Below are positions 1-11,454 of a stretch of DNA of 64,000 bases, one piece after another. The translations under genes were made by a program, and so were the position numbers. The notes beneath the pieces were generated by a model, which made no database searches, was not told the origin of the DNA, and saw only the letters and a list, made by a program, of their open reading frames with translations. Position 1 is the stretch's first letter. Each line of letters opens with the position of its first letter. Origin of the DNA: Gonapodya prolifera JEL478 (lineage: Eukaryota; Monoblepharomycota; Monoblepharidomycetes; Monoblepharidales; Gonapodyaceae); NCBI GenBank assembly GCA_001574975.1, contig KQ965868.1, positions 46,862 through 110,861 of the forward strand, given 5' to 3'.

Positions 1-1642
1 ACTGCCGCCCACCCATAACATGCCGTGCGCGTCCAGCTCCATGTTTTTGTGCATCGTGTTGCTCGAGGTCGTGGCATACTGATGGCGGGGGACATGTGAT
101 GGTTCCGCGAAGAATGTGTGCGGCGAGAGCGGCCTGTCCTTCGAACAGAGGGAAGGGAATGACTCGAAGGGGAAGCCCGATCATACTCAGAGTGGGATTA
201 TGGGGATAGATGCACTGGAAAGACGAGTGGTATGGGGGTGAGATGGATACCGGAGAGTACGTACTGTCCACACAACTCACCTGTTTCCACAGCCCATTTA
301 CTTCCATGCCTTTAGACTCATCTACAATGGAGCGGTATTCGGCGCCCAACGGCGATATGTACCCTTCACGTGATAATGGGTCGTCACGGAGGAAAGGCTG
401 CCATTCAAGTTGGAGGTTGAGTCCATCACTAGAATTAATTACAGAACACGACGTGGAGCCATCGGAGAATCCGAGCGCACTCACAAAGTCGTACAAGAAT
501 CCCGTCGCAATCATCACAACATCCACTTCGAACGGCTCGGTCCCCTCACAGACAACTTTTGATCCTTCGAATCGCTCAACCTCTCCCACAACTTCGGCTC
601 CCGGAGCGTCAGGGTGCGACTCCGACCCGATAGGGGTACCTGCAGCCTCTCTGGTGGCTTTCGTCAAGGAGAGAAACACGCGTTCAGAGGAGGATACAAG
701 TAACCGCGCAATGTCCACTGCTGAGGCTCCAGATCCTACGACGTTAACTTTCTGACCAGAATACGATACTTAGCTTACAATTGACACCGGAAAGGGTTGA
801 AGTGGTCCTCACTTGATTGGAAAACTCCTCTGGATCCCGGAAAGAATGTGAGTGCACTAATCGTCCCGGAAAGCTGGCCAAACCAGGAAAGGCGGGTATG
901 TAGTCCGCATAGTAGTGACCTGAGGTGCGCGTATGTGTTTCACTCGAGTCCTCAATTACGTCGTGGGCAGACCGACTCACCATTGCAGCAAACCACGGCG
1001 TCGTACCGATGAACTTGTCTCTCCGGCACGTCTTCGCCATCCACAACTCTGCCGTTTAGCCAGTTCACTCGCTCAGTGACGACCTCCCATTCACCGGCTG
1101 CGCCGATGTCTTCCCCCGATTGCTGTTCAATCCACTTGACGCTCACGACCTTCCACCCCGCCCGCACCAACCCAGCAACGTCGAAATGCGTCGCATATGA
1201 TCTTATGTAGTTCAGAACGGACGTGTGAGGCGGGAAGGCTTCGTTGCATTCCTCAGAAGGTGGGAAGGGGAAGTCTGAGAACTCCATCAGCTTGGTGGGG
1301 ATGTTGGTGCGCAGACATGGATCTACGACCGCAATAAACCTTTCCGGACTACGCCACATGTGAAAATCGGGTGCTCCACTCACACATTGCCGAGTACGTG
1401 AAAGGATCAGTCGCTAACGGTCTCTTGGACCCAGTTCCAGCGCTTTCCTCATCAGCGCGGCCTCGAGTCTCGTCGTTGGCATCGGCTCCGCGAACATCAG
1501 TGCAAATCCAGGTGCCTCCGATGTCGGCCTGCGTCTCCCAGATGGTGATGTCGACGTTTTCGGAGCCAAAAATTTGCCGAAACACTTTGGCAGCGCAGAG
1601 TCCCGCGGGGCCAGCGCCGATGACGCATACGCGCTTGGACAT
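1..1642 (-). CDS. Flavin-containing monooxygenase, C-terminus beyond the left edge
   Basis: FAD- and NADPH-dependent monooxygenase that would oxygenate soft nucleophiles (N or S atoms) or act in a Baeyer-Villiger manner; the substrate cannot be told. Translation from the ATG at 1642 opens with MSKRVCVIGAGPAGLCAAK, the GxGxxG FAD fold, about residues 5-15. Splicing the ATG-T end of exon 1 near 1380 to an acceptor near 1324 gives YPCLRTNIPTKLMEF, conserved in the family. Further exons carry FPGRLVHSHSF, which fits the FMO signature FxGxxxHxxx(Y/F), a second Rossmann motif VVGSGASAVDIA for NADPH near 735, and VVMIATGF. The leftmost exon (about 1-185) reads IGLPLRVIPFPLFEGQAALA, typical of the C-terminal half. 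Introns of roughly 50-70 bp separate the exons. The last residues and stop are outside the window. The family call is firm. Confidence 0.88.
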
Positions 1643-1895
1643 TGGAGGGAAGTGACGATGCGGCGATGGACGGATGTGTCTTTGCTTTGAGTTCCCCCGG
1701 AACGGAAGCACTTCCTACTCAGTCACATAAATACACTGAAGTCTATCTACATTCCCTGTTCTCGGCTTATATTTTCATTTTTGAACACTGCCAGCCGTGT
1801 GACATAATCGTGTGATGCTCCTGGAAGTTGATAAGTGTCTGCCTTGGTGACATTTTCTGTCGATGATCTCGTCCTCCACTTCGAAGACCGGAGCA

Positions 1896-4417
1896 TCAGT
1901 ATGAACCATCGACACCAGCTCCTGGAATCACATCACCATAGCTCCTTGTCCCACTGAGCCTGCTTCCGCCACTTCCACCACTTCCCTCACTTCTTCCACT
2001 CCCTCCACTCGATGCGCCGCTCTCGCGTCCTTTCCCCCTCTTTCCACGAGCATGTCCTCTGGATCCGGCGGGCCCGTTGACGGCGTCTTTGACGCGAGCA
2101 ACAAGCTCCAAGTACTGCTTTCGGACACGGCTCAGCTCCTCTTCGAGGTCTTCGGGGTCGTCTTCGTGGTCGGACTGTTTCGTCACAGTTTGGCCCGAGA
2201 TGGGTGTGGACAGCAACGTGTCTGACGAAGACGCGGTTGATTGGACCATGCTAAAAGATGAGGCGGAATGTAAGGCCCGGTGGTCCGCTGGTGCAGCGCC
2301 CTGGACCCTCCAAGAGAACTTGTCGGATTCACTTTCGGACCACGGCTTCGGGTTGTGTGCTTCATCCACGCCCTGTCCCATCTCCGCGACTTCAAGATTT
2401 GCAACCTCAATAAGAGCCGCTTCGCATTCCCGTCTTCCGATTCGTGTTCCTGTCAGGTTCAGCCACCTGAGTCTGTCCGGGCGGCGCATAAACGTCAGCG
2501 GGGGTGCGAGGGAAGAGCAACTGGAGCAGTCCAGGACTTCGATAAATACCGGGAGGTGCGGAAGGCGCGATAAGTTGTGATTGCTCGAGAGATTGAGATG
2601 TCGGAGAGACGCAAGTTCGTCCAGACCCGGAAGTATCTCGAAGAGGTTGTGGTGTGCGCGCAGCTCTGCAAGGTGAGGTAGCCGAGCGACACCCGGAGGT
2701 AGGTCGACGAGTTCGTTTCGCGATACATCCAAAAACTCCAAGGCCGGGAGCGAAGTCTCCGAGATCGAGTCTGGCAGTGATGTGAGCGAGTTTGAGGACA
2801 CGTCGAGCCTCGTCAGTGCCTTCAGTGGGCGAAGAAAGAGGGTTGATGGGATTTGGGCGAGGTTGTTTTTGAAAAGAAGGAGTCGGCGGAGGGTCAGGTA
2901 GAAGGGAGGTGGTGCTTCCGAAAGCTTTGAAATCCGATTCGAGCGAAGGCTGGGGAAGTGAAGGANGGGGGGGCACTTTGTAACTACGGTAGTAGGCGCC
3001 CAGCGGAACAGCAATCAACTCACTCCAAGACCTCACACTTCCTGAGAGTACTCCAGAGCTCCTCGGGAATCTCATCGACACAATTGAAGCTGACGTCCAA
3101 CCACGTGAGCCTCGGTGCAATCCGAGCCATTTCTTTCGCGGGAAGCTCTCGAAGCTGATTGTTGGAAAAGTACAACCGTTCTAAAGCGGGTGACGAATGA
3201 CTCGGCGGCCGAGCAGATACCAATGCCTCGTGCGACAGAATCTTCCGCCACAGGTGCGACTGCTTTCCGTGGCTTAAGTCGAGCGAGCGGCTTGGGATGG
3301 GGAGTGAAGTGGTCGAAGAAGTATCTCGGGTGGGAGAATTTTCCAAGCGAGGTGTACTGGAGGTCGGGCGCACGTCGGTGAGGGAGGGTTTCGTTGGAGA
3401 TTTGGGTGGCAAGCTGGTGTCAGAATACGGTGAGGCGATCGGAGTAAACGCGAGGGGTGCTGGAGAATCTTTTCGAGGTTCTCCGGGTGCCTTGTGTACT
3501 CTGAATCCGGAATTGAGTTCTTGGTCGGTGGATCGAGGAGTTGGGACTTCTTCATTCCGCATTAACGCTGCCCCAGACGGAGAGTTCGGCTCTAATCGAG
3601 CCGCTTTCGGCGGGCTTTTCGGAGGTAGAAGCGAGAAAATAGGACTGGTGCCGGGCTCTGGTGTACTTCGTTGAAGTTTCGGTTTCGGTGCCGGTGCTGG
3701 TGTGACCATCCTTCTGCTGGTGACAGGGCCCATGAGCGCCTTCCGTATTTCGGAGATATCTCTTGGCGCAGTGTTGCTGTCGGGTGGTTGTGATCCTGAT
3801 CGAGGGGTTGGCGTGGTGCGCAGTGTCGACTGACTCAGTGTTCGTGGTTGGCGGTCTACGGTGGACGAGGACGAAGCGCGGTGTAAGGCTGGGCGCGGTG
3901 TGATTCTTTCAGATGGAGAATTTGAATTCTCGAAGTGGGGAAGCGACGAAGGTCGCTGGACAAAACTTCGTCCTGCTTGGAGATGTCGATGATCCCCGGG
4001 AACAAATGCGGACCGAGGCCTTGAATCCACCAGAGCTGCCACTCCCGTATCTCCGTCACTTTCAGAGTTTCTTCGTTGAGGCGCAACAGCAGTTGCAGCG
4101 CCCTTCACGTGATTGCGCGCCGAGGGCCTTCGTTCAACTCCCTTTCCCTGCGCTTCCCCGGCGCCATCTGCGCCTTCCGCCCCGGCCTTTGCAGAGTTCG
4201 CTTCACAATCGATGTCCCACTCCGCGAGTCTTCGAAGGTCCCCGCGCGACTGGCGTTTCACCAGCTTTGTTGTGAGGTCGCCAAAGTCGACATCCCATGC
4301 CAAGGATTGCTCCTCCTGAAATGGGTCCTCCACAAAAGCGGACACCAGAGTCCCAGTAGAAGCGGGATGGGGCGGCGGTGTAGGTCGGAGCAGGCGGGGT
4401 GGCGGGCGTGGGGGCAT
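1896..4417 (-). CDS. Leucine-rich-repeat protein with long disordered N-terminus
   Basis: Two exons joined by one 74-bp intron (2950-3023) whose splicing restores an LRR: the junction reads CEVLDLRSNRISKL. The single N at 2966 lies inside this intron and does not affect the protein. Residues 1 to about 410 are low-complexity, rich in Ser, Pro, Arg and Thr, with no visible domain. Then come about eight repeats of the LxxLxLxxNxLxxLP type, for example ALTRLDVSSNSLTSLP and ALEFLDVSRNELVDLP. The tail has an acidic short coiled coil (EDLEEELSRVRKQYLELVAR) and a Gly/Ser/Arg-rich end. This is a protein-interaction scaffold of the plant-intracellular/Shoc2-like LRR class; no enzyme domain is seen and the partner is unknown. 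The ATG at 4417 is the first in the open frame. Confidence 0.82.
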
Positions 4418-4720
4418 CGAAAAGTCAGGGTGTTGTGAACGATAGACTTTCAGTTTGTCCTACACAAAATATAATTACTTTATGCGTACTGGATAGGTGC
4501 AGATGCAGGTGTGAGGACGCTCAATAATAGAAGTGAGATCCCAGACCAAAAACGTTTTCAGTTGGTCGTGACAACATGCGTATGTGATCATATGTCCCAC
4601 CATCGATAGTTCTCGTTTTGGGGAACACCGCACGTCTATAGTTCTATTTGAAAAGCACTAGATGATTTCACCGCTGAAAATGGTGGTTGTACATATTTTG
4701 TCCCTGGTGGCCAAAGGACT

Positions 4721-5411
4721 TCACTGATAACGGCAAGGATCATACCCATTTTGAACCACATTAGCGACAGCTCCCCCGCAGTCACCCCCACCACAAAGCT
4801 GAACGCCATGAACATCTGTTGGGCAGCTTGCCTGATTGCAGTAGTAACCACATATCGTGCTTTCTTCATGTACAATGCCGTTGAGGTACGCCGTGCAGGA
4901 CCAGGTCAAAGAAAGGATGTCAAAATGAGACACTGCATTCGCATCATTTCGAGGAAACGGGAAAGAAACGACACAAGGTCATAACGCAACTCACGGTAAG
5001 CGTAATTAAATGTACACCGCCTGCACAATGCATTCTTCAAGCCTGCCTTGTCGAGTCTGCGGGGTTCATAGTTGTAACAGCAGCACGTAAAATCTTGTGC
5101 GTCGCACAGCCCGGAAGCTTCCGCCCGCTCTGAACGTTAGACTAGTAAACGTTATAGCGCAAGCAGCCATGCCCGGCGCAGAATTATGAATTAAGGTGAA
5201 TGAACGCCGACATCGTTGGGTCGCGGGGAGGCGTTATGCAGAGCCAGAAGAGTGAGGAATATATGTCAGTGTGAAGATGTATCAAAGTCCAAGTGCAACA
5301 AAGCGTCAAATTTGGCCGAGGTAAAAAAACGAGAACTCGGCAATTGCACAAAACCTTACCCAGCATCACGAGTCCCACGAGGAGAAAAGCGACAGCGTGT
5401 CTCGCCTTCAT
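4721..5411 (-). CDS. Small secreted cysteine-rich protein (intact copy)
   Basis: Three exons are inferred: 5360-5411, 4995-5129 and 4721-4932, with donors GTAAGG and GTGAGT and CAG acceptors. They join in frame to 132 residues. The first exon encodes a signal peptide (MKARHAVAFLLVGLVML). The mature part is unusually rich in Cys, including a CCC triplet, and ends with three more clustered motifs (ICGYYCNQASCP, LCGGGDCGG, DPCRYQ). No known family is recognised. The same first two exons recur at 9411-9705 with clear identity, which supports the exon structure independently. Signal peptide plus many cysteines suggests an extracellular, disulfide-stabilised protein, possibly an effector-like or wall-associated product; that role is inference. 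The third exon has no counterpart in the second copy and its acceptor is the least certain part. Confidence 0.6.
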
Positions 5412-5429
5412 GGTGGAGCACAGGCTGAG

Positions 5430-5620
5430 CAGGACTTGGAATGTCAGGTGTTAGTCCAGGTTCCGCCCGCTCCTCACTGCAATGGAGTGACCTGTTTGTC
5501 GCCAGAGAGTTCTTTGGTAGTAAGCCATCAGGTTATTTCGTCCTCCGTGGGGTGAATAAGGGAAGTGTGTCTTGTGGTGAAGCGCCTCGTCAATTGTAGG
5601 CGTCAATATGAGTGGAACCT
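5430..5620. repeat. Duplicated upstream block, copy 1
   Basis: This segment just upstream of the cysteine-rich gene is similar to 9830-10000 upstream of the second copy. Shared stretches include CCTCACTGCAA, CCGTGGGGTGA and AGGCGT-AATATGAGTGG in the same order. Promoter and coding parts therefore duplicated together. Confidence 0.6.
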
Positions 5621-5771
5621 GATCGTTTTCGCTTCGAGTGCTCACAATATTATATTCCACAATGTCTAATACGAAGACATACAAATCCATGCAACTCCGA
5701 AATGCACGGATGAAGCGACATTGTGATCCAAGTTGTTTCCCCACCCCTCAGTTGACTGACATGTCATTTCT

Positions 5772-6768
5772 TCACAACACAATCTCTCCCGTCCCATACT
5801 CCGTCGCGTACTTCCACGATTCTTTATACCAAGGTGCGATGACGTATAGTATCGCAAACTTTCTCAGGACCCAGGGTAAGGTGTCGCCCACGAGGACACT
5901 TCGAGAGGCCGCCGGGATGTGGTACAGCATGAATGGGAGGGAGGTGAGGGGGGGCTCGGATTGAACGAGGACAAAGATTCGCTGTTGGAGGTGGAATGGA
6001 GAACGATTTAGTTGATCGCTCCACGCTTCTTGCTCATATTTGGCCGCCTAGAGGGATTTACGCACCTTGCGCATATCGAGCATCTCTTCTTCCGAGAATC
6101 GCATCCAGAATTCCAACGTGGCGAGAGCTTCCTCCTGGGCGAGGTGAGGGAATAAGAAGTCCTGGGTAGAAAACATTCACATCGCGATTAGCAGTCCGGC
6201 CGGAAAATAAGACAAGCATAGTGCCAGCTTACCTTGATCATTGTTGTGTAGTCGACCACTTTGTGAGAGAATTGCTCGTCGTACGCTTCAGAGATTGGCA
6301 TGTCTCGTCGGGAAGAGAGTGCTTTAAGCATGTTTGTGAACTCCTCAAGGAGTTTGTGGCGCACCTAGTCAATTTTAAGACACATTGAGTAAATGCGATT
6401 GATCTCGTCCCCAGACCTAGAGTACTCACAGTGTGGTCGTCCTCATATTGTGTCATGATCACTCCCTTCGTGGCGAAAAGAGGGAAAATGATTGCATCCT
6501 CGTTCTCATGATGGCTACAAGGACAATTCACGCCAATTAAGGTGAGATCAATCGAAAAANGCCGCGATTGTGCTCACAATGTGATGAATTCGATGTACGA
6601 CTGCAGGTACAACACGCAGCTCTTCACGTCCGGGTTCCGAATCAGCTTTGGAGACGTTTCAATAATGTTGTTTGTGGATGCGCGGATGACGCCGTGGACG
6701 GTGTGGAGTCCGAAGTTCTCCTGCTCCCAGGTGTTGAACTTTTGAGTGATGGTGGATTGCGAAGGCAT
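5772..6768 (-). CDS. Hemerythrin-like (HHE) domain protein
   Basis: Five exons (6578-6768, 6430-6514, 6233-6364, 6066-6161, 5772-5981) with canonical splice sites join to an uninterrupted 237-residue protein. The hemerythrin four-helix bundle is complete: HTVHGVIR gives the first helix ligand, FHHENEDAIIFP the HHxxE pair, YEDDHTVRHKLLEEF the next His, and FLFPHLAQEE the fourth-helix HxxxE. These side chains bind a di-iron centre. The C-terminal part (LPFMLYHIPAASRS, LPWVLRKFAI) resembles the conserved tail of fungal hemerythrin-like proteins. Likely roles are oxygen or NO sensing or iron handling; none is shown by the sequence. The N at 6560 lies in intron 1. It is an intact gene in the middle of decayed repeats and duplicated genes. 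Confidence 0.85.
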
Positions 6769-6859
6769 GTAGATGATTCTTTGTTCTCGGGGGTGAATGT
6801 GAGTCGATTGTGCGTCTCAGCATCGTCGCTCGGGTTTAAGTTCAGCAGCTGAAGCACCG

Positions 6860-9240
6860 CAGCGGAGAGGAGAAGGCCTTGGTCCCACCAGGTCCACCTA
6901 AGCAGGGCTGTACAACCCATGCTGAGGCCTAACAAGACAAGAAGCCCAACGCCAAAGGCTGTCAAAACAGTGAAATCGAGGTGTTTTCCTTTTTGGGTCA
7001 CTCTTGACCAAGTCCCATAATAACACGTCGTTGAGTTCAAGCTGTAGTGTAGCCTTATTGGCCTGGTACGAGATGAGAAACATAAAAGATTATGAGTAAA
7101 CGATGTTGTTGACGAAGTGTGGTATAACACCTTGGTACACTACTATGCACTATGACGTGCCCAGAGTTATCAAATCAAATTGGAGAAACTCAAAACCACA
7201 CACTCCTGAGTTGTAAAAAAAAAATATGCTGTCAGCAGAACGTGTGAAAGCTCTGTTGACGAAAGCCAGGAAGCAGTTCACTTCAGGCGACGCTCACACT
7301 TCTTTAGGACTCGCTGATGTCAGGAAGTGATCAGCTGCGCAACACCAGACCCACAAAGCACAACAAAAATAGCTTCCACAAAAAATTTGACATCAATGAC
7401 TTAAAGCCTACTTCTTGCCCATTTTCTGCAATACGCGACGAGAGAACTTCAAGCAGTAACGGTCCCAAAGGGATGACGACATGCTTCGAACAAAAAGATG
7501 TTACAACCCATGCCCAGGCCCGACAAGAAACGAGGCCCAAAGCAAAGGGCTATCAAAACAGCGTGCATAAAGCGTTGTCCTTTTGGATGTCCATGTACGG
7601 AGTCCCCTCAAAACACGATGTCAAGTTCAATGTGGTTTGACGGGCACGCTACGAGAGGGAACTGGAAAGGAAGACGGTAGCTGAGTGATGGGAGTCAACA
7701 ATGCTCTGCAATATTGTAGAATAAATGATGTGGTTCCACTTCTTGCCCAGGTAGCATGCTAGTGCATAAATGTACAATGACGTGATTAGGACGTTAAGTC
7801 CAATGACCCAACAAGCCCAGCCAGCAGCGCCGGTATCATCAATTCAAACACCACACAAGTCGTATAGCCCGAAGCATAAGACCGTCAAAATTATTTGCGC
7901 AAACGGTTTTCCTTTTGTTCAAATGGGTCTCATTCAACGAGTTCTGTCAAAACACGCCATCGAGCTCAGGGTTGTTCGGCGTCGCCGGGAGGCGATATGA
8001 GAAATGAACTAAAAAGAAAGAGGATAGCTAAGTGAAGGAATCCGCATCATTTACAACGTTGGTGCATATGGCGGCTTATCCTGAATTACGCACCGAGTTG
8101 TGCAAAATGGGAGAAAAGGGTACCACACCATATACTCTCAGCAAAACGCTGTCTTTCGTCACGAAAGAAATGATCATGGAAGTGCGGAACGTGTGACAGA
8201 TCTGGCGATGAAAGAGACGAGGCAACCAACTCTTCGTGTACCCGATCACACTTCGACGGTGAACGCGCATGGTGCAGACCACCGAAACGTGAAAATTCAC
8301 AAAGAGTATACACTTTGACCACGCATCCTTTTCCACCAGGACGTACGCTGCATAAACAAATTCACACTCCGCACCAGTATGTGGTACGTAAAGAAAAACC
8401 ATTCTCTCACTTAATTCTTGCCTCCTTTATTCAGGAAAGCTTCTTGCTTCAGGACCTTCAACTTTCTCGGCCTTACTCGGCAACAAGCTTCTACACAATT
8501 TTGCATCAATGATTTACACCCTACATCTTGCCCATTTAGCTTCTTAGTGCAATGAACGTCGCAAGAACTTGAAGCAGGTCAAAGTTGTCAAAGGGATGAC
8601 AACATTGTTGAGCCAAAAATAAAAATTTCTTACAACCCATGCCGAGTCACCATGAGACGGTGTATAGCGCAAAAGGCTGTCAGAAAGGCGAGCTCGAAAG
8701 GCTTTTCTTTTGGGTCACTCAGGTCCGCCCAAAACATGTCATAATTCATAAACGCCAGGAGACAGTCAATTACCTCGCATCACGCGAGAATTAGAAATGG
8801 AGACTCGGTCCTAATTAAAGTGAGGTGGTAAGCAGGAGGGGGGGAGCTGGTAGACAAACGTCAATCGCAGATGCGGGTGGTTTCACTTCCAGCGTTAGAC
8901 TCGGCACACTACGCAAAGAATAAAACGTCCGACTTGCACCAGTTACTCAACACATGTTTCTTTAATTCGAATTGCAAGCTAATCAACGAGACTGGCGAGC
9001 GCTTCAAAGCACCTAGTTCGACCTTCGATAACCTCCGCGGCATTCCCAACAAGCGTCAGCAATATTTTGACATCAACAATTCTCACCCCATCCCCCATCC
9101 CATAACTAGCTTCTTAGTGCAATGACAGACTCGATAATTTCAAGCAGTTCAAAGGTCCCGAAGGATGACGACTTACTATCCACATAGTACAACCTGTGCC
9201 AAGGCGCAACAAGGGCACAATGATTATTTCGGGTGTTAAA
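6860..9240 (-). repeat. Decayed array of a membrane-protein-like repeat (five copies)
   Basis: At least five diverged copies lie near 6860-7180, 7380-7700, 7735-8010, 8500-8770 and 9060-9240 (the last truncated). Each keeps, in order, a block like CTTCTTGCCCAT, a block like TTACAACCCATGC, a block like CCTTTTGGGTCACTC and a block like CTCAAAACACGATGTCAAG. Read on the minus strand the copies encode related hydrophobic segments, for example TVLTAFGVGLLVLLGLSMGC at about 6960-6900 and WVIGLNVLITSLYIYALAC at about 7810-7755, each preceded by a KGKPFE-like motif. Every copy carries stops or frameshifts. A further block (GGAACGTGTGA with ACGAGGCA) links about 7240, 8180 and 12160. The family is not recognised. 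Confidence 0.6.
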
Positions 9241-9705
9241 GCACGAAATACCCTCGGTGAGCAATAAAGTTCGGGATGGAGCGACGGAATGGATATAGAC
9301 TGGCTGCACAAGCATTCTTCAGGCCTGCCTTGTCAACTCCGCGGGCTCCCCAGTTGTAACAGCAGCACGTGGAATCTTGTGCGTCGCACATCCCGGAGAC
9401 TTCCGCCCACTCTGAAAGTCCCACTGGTAAGGTTTGCAGTGCGATCGCGAGCAGCCATGCACGGCGCCGCGTTGAAACGAATGAATGCGGACATCGAAGC
9501 GTTGTCGGGTTGCATGATGAGTAGAGCCAAAAGAGAGTGAGGAATACCTGACGACGTCGGTGTGAAGACGTATCAAAGTCCAGGTCCAACAAAGCGTCGT
9601 AAGATATGGCCGAGGTGACAAACCCAGAACTCGACAACTGCACAAAGACTCACCGAGCATCACGAGTCCCACAAGAAGTATCACAACAACGTATCTGGCC
9701 TTCAT
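9236..9705 (-). pseudogene. Second copy of the secreted cysteine-rich gene, frameshifted
   Basis: Exon 1 (9654-9705) encodes a near-identical signal peptide, MKARYVVVILLVGLVML, followed by a GTGAGT donor at the same position as in the copy at 5411. Exon 2 starts at 9411 and keeps CDAQDSTCCCYN and VDKAGLKNA. After GAAGAATGC one base present in the first copy (A before TTGTGCAG) is missing near 9310. This shifts the frame, and the cysteine-rich third exon is not found downstream, where the membrane-repeat array begins instead. Read through, the protein would end in a non-cysteine tail at 9236. It is either a pseudogene or a shortened divergent paralogue; the shared intron position shows it arose by DNA-level duplication. 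Confidence 0.6.
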
Positions 9706-9829
9706 GGTGGAGACTGGAGCGCACGTGGAACGGGAGCCGGGCTTGGAATGTGAGTAGTACAGGATTTTAGGCACCCGTTTCGTGGCAGGTGTGCATGCCC
9801 TTATCATTTATTATTCGCCGATTCAAAAA

Positions 9830-10000
9830 CAGGTATACCTGAGGTGTCCGGAAAGGCAAGACCAGCCTGCGGCCCGGTCCTCACTGCAAAACGTGACCTG
9901 CTGGTCGGCGAATATTTGACCCCCGTGGTCCGTGGGGTGAGTGAGGGCAGAGTGTTGTGTTAGGAAGCGGCTCTTCAATTTTAGGCGTGAATATGAGTGG
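9830..10000. repeat. Duplicated upstream block, copy 2
   Basis: Counterpart of 5430-5620, about 4.4 kb away, in the same orientation upstream of the damaged cysteine-rich copy. The rest of 9706-10340 shows no gene that I can support. Confidence 0.55.
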
Positions 10001-10340
10001 AGAAAGTACCCGTGTGAGCAACTAGCGCAGAAAAGAAGAGGACAGGATTGAGCGGAGCAAGGAGTTCAGTGCGATGGGAGTGGAGTGGAGCTGAGATGGC
10101 GAGTTTCGTTTTATTCCTGGGTCAACGGCATGTTGGGACTCCGACTTGGGTCCAAGTGACGTGGGTTAACAGCGAGGCCTGGTTGCAGAGGGGTAGTAAA
10201 CGACAACTGCGGAGTTTGGGTCTCGCCTTCCGGTCGAAGTCTGGGCGCAGCAGTGACGTCAGCAACCGCCAGACCTGCTGCACCACGCAGATAAAAAATC
10301 TCCGCCATTCACCAGCTTCTCAATATCGTCTTCATTACGA

Positions 10341-11341
10341 AGCCCGTAGCGAGCGGTAGCGAGCGAGGGCGAGCTCAAAACTGTGCACAGGAACTGTGGC
10401 CCGGTTCGAGGGGGACCTTTTGTCCCTCTGTGAGAAAAAAAAATCTTCAATTTACCATCGACCTCCAGCTTATTCACATCAATCGAACCAGTAGGATCAT
10501 ATTAGGTGCCGTCCAATCAATCAAGGCTGTTCCCCCTCGCTTGGATTGGGAAAATCGAGGCGAACTTTGGGGATTTGTCCACCACAAAGATCAATGAAAA
10601 TCATTTTCGCTAGAGCTTTGCTGGGCATCGGCCACCGTACAACAATGAAATGAAGCGACGGTATGGCACCCAGACTGCGATTCCCCCCTTTGGTTTTGTG
10701 ACCTGGGAGCGAAGCCTCGGAACCACCAGATTTCTCTGTGAACGCATCCCAGAAGCGCCGATTCACATCTTATTCGACTCCTCATCACGATAAGAGCTGT
10801 CACTTCAGCAATCAAAGGGAGAACATCCCTCAATCGATGTTGGGGCGATTCTGTCGATGGTTTTCTCATCGAACCCGCTTTCCGTTGGCGCAAATGGAAT
10901 TTCGAATTAAATGAAAATGGCAGTGTTTTCAGTGTCATGCCAGGACTGGGGGATTTGAGCTTCTCTGATGTTCGATGGAGTTTTGTACATAGTGGAACTG
11001 TCCTGTCCATTGCAGGAACTCCAAACTTCAACTGTACCACAATGCTGTGACTTTGACGGGGGAAACATGAATTCGCTAGCTTGGCCCAGTGGTACAGGTG
11101 ACGCAGGCAGCTTTATGAGAGCTAGAACTCCAAGTAACAAAGCACCAAATTATTCCAATGTCACACAGAGTAGTACAATTCAAATTCTTGCAGCTGACAG
11201 TGATGTATGAGAGCGTCATTTCGCTCAGCATACAAATAGGGGGAAAACTTCTATCCTTTGACAAAGTTCAACCTTTGCTTTGCAAAATTCGTCACCTAAT
11301 TCACGTTGAACGTGAATTACCATATCAGCTCGCTACGGGCG
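10341..11341. mobile_element. Unclassified 1 kb segment bounded by short inverted repeats
   Basis: GCCCGTAGCGAGC at about 10341-10353 is matched by its exact reverse complement, GCTCGCTACGGGC, at about 11329-11341. A nearby GGCGAGCTC/GAGCTC element occurs on both sides. The interior has different flavour from the flanks, only broken reading frames and no recognisable transposase. It separates the second cysteine-rich copy from two more copies of the membrane repeat, so insertion of a small DNA transposon is a reasonable guess. I could not see a clear target-site duplication, and the termini may lie slightly outside these coordinates. Confidence 0.35.
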
Positions 11342-11454
11342 AGCTCTAGGGCACAGCCCAACTATCTTTTTAGTTTTATCCCCCGCTAAATTCCAAGCTG
11401 CGGCGAGCCAACAAGTCCTTTCGACCTCGAACTTCCTAATATACGCAAAAAGCT

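Noticed and set aside
210-755. Open frame of 181 codons on the plus strand
   Set aside because: It is the antisense shadow of the flavin monooxygenase exon carrying VVGSGASAVDIA.
2077-2580. Plus-strand frame of 167 codons opposite the LRR gene
   Set aside because: Ser/Arg-rich antisense of leucine-rich repeats, with no domain and no splice pattern.
4636-4875. Minus-strand hydrophobic frame MFMAFSFVVGVTAGELSLMW
   Set aside because: It overlaps the cysteine-rich exon in another frame; the frame that continues from the spliced upstream exons and carries the cysteines is preferred.
7200-7230. A-run considered as a retroposon poly-A tail
   Set aside because: Only nine A, lying inside the membrane-repeat array with no adjacent coding retroelement.
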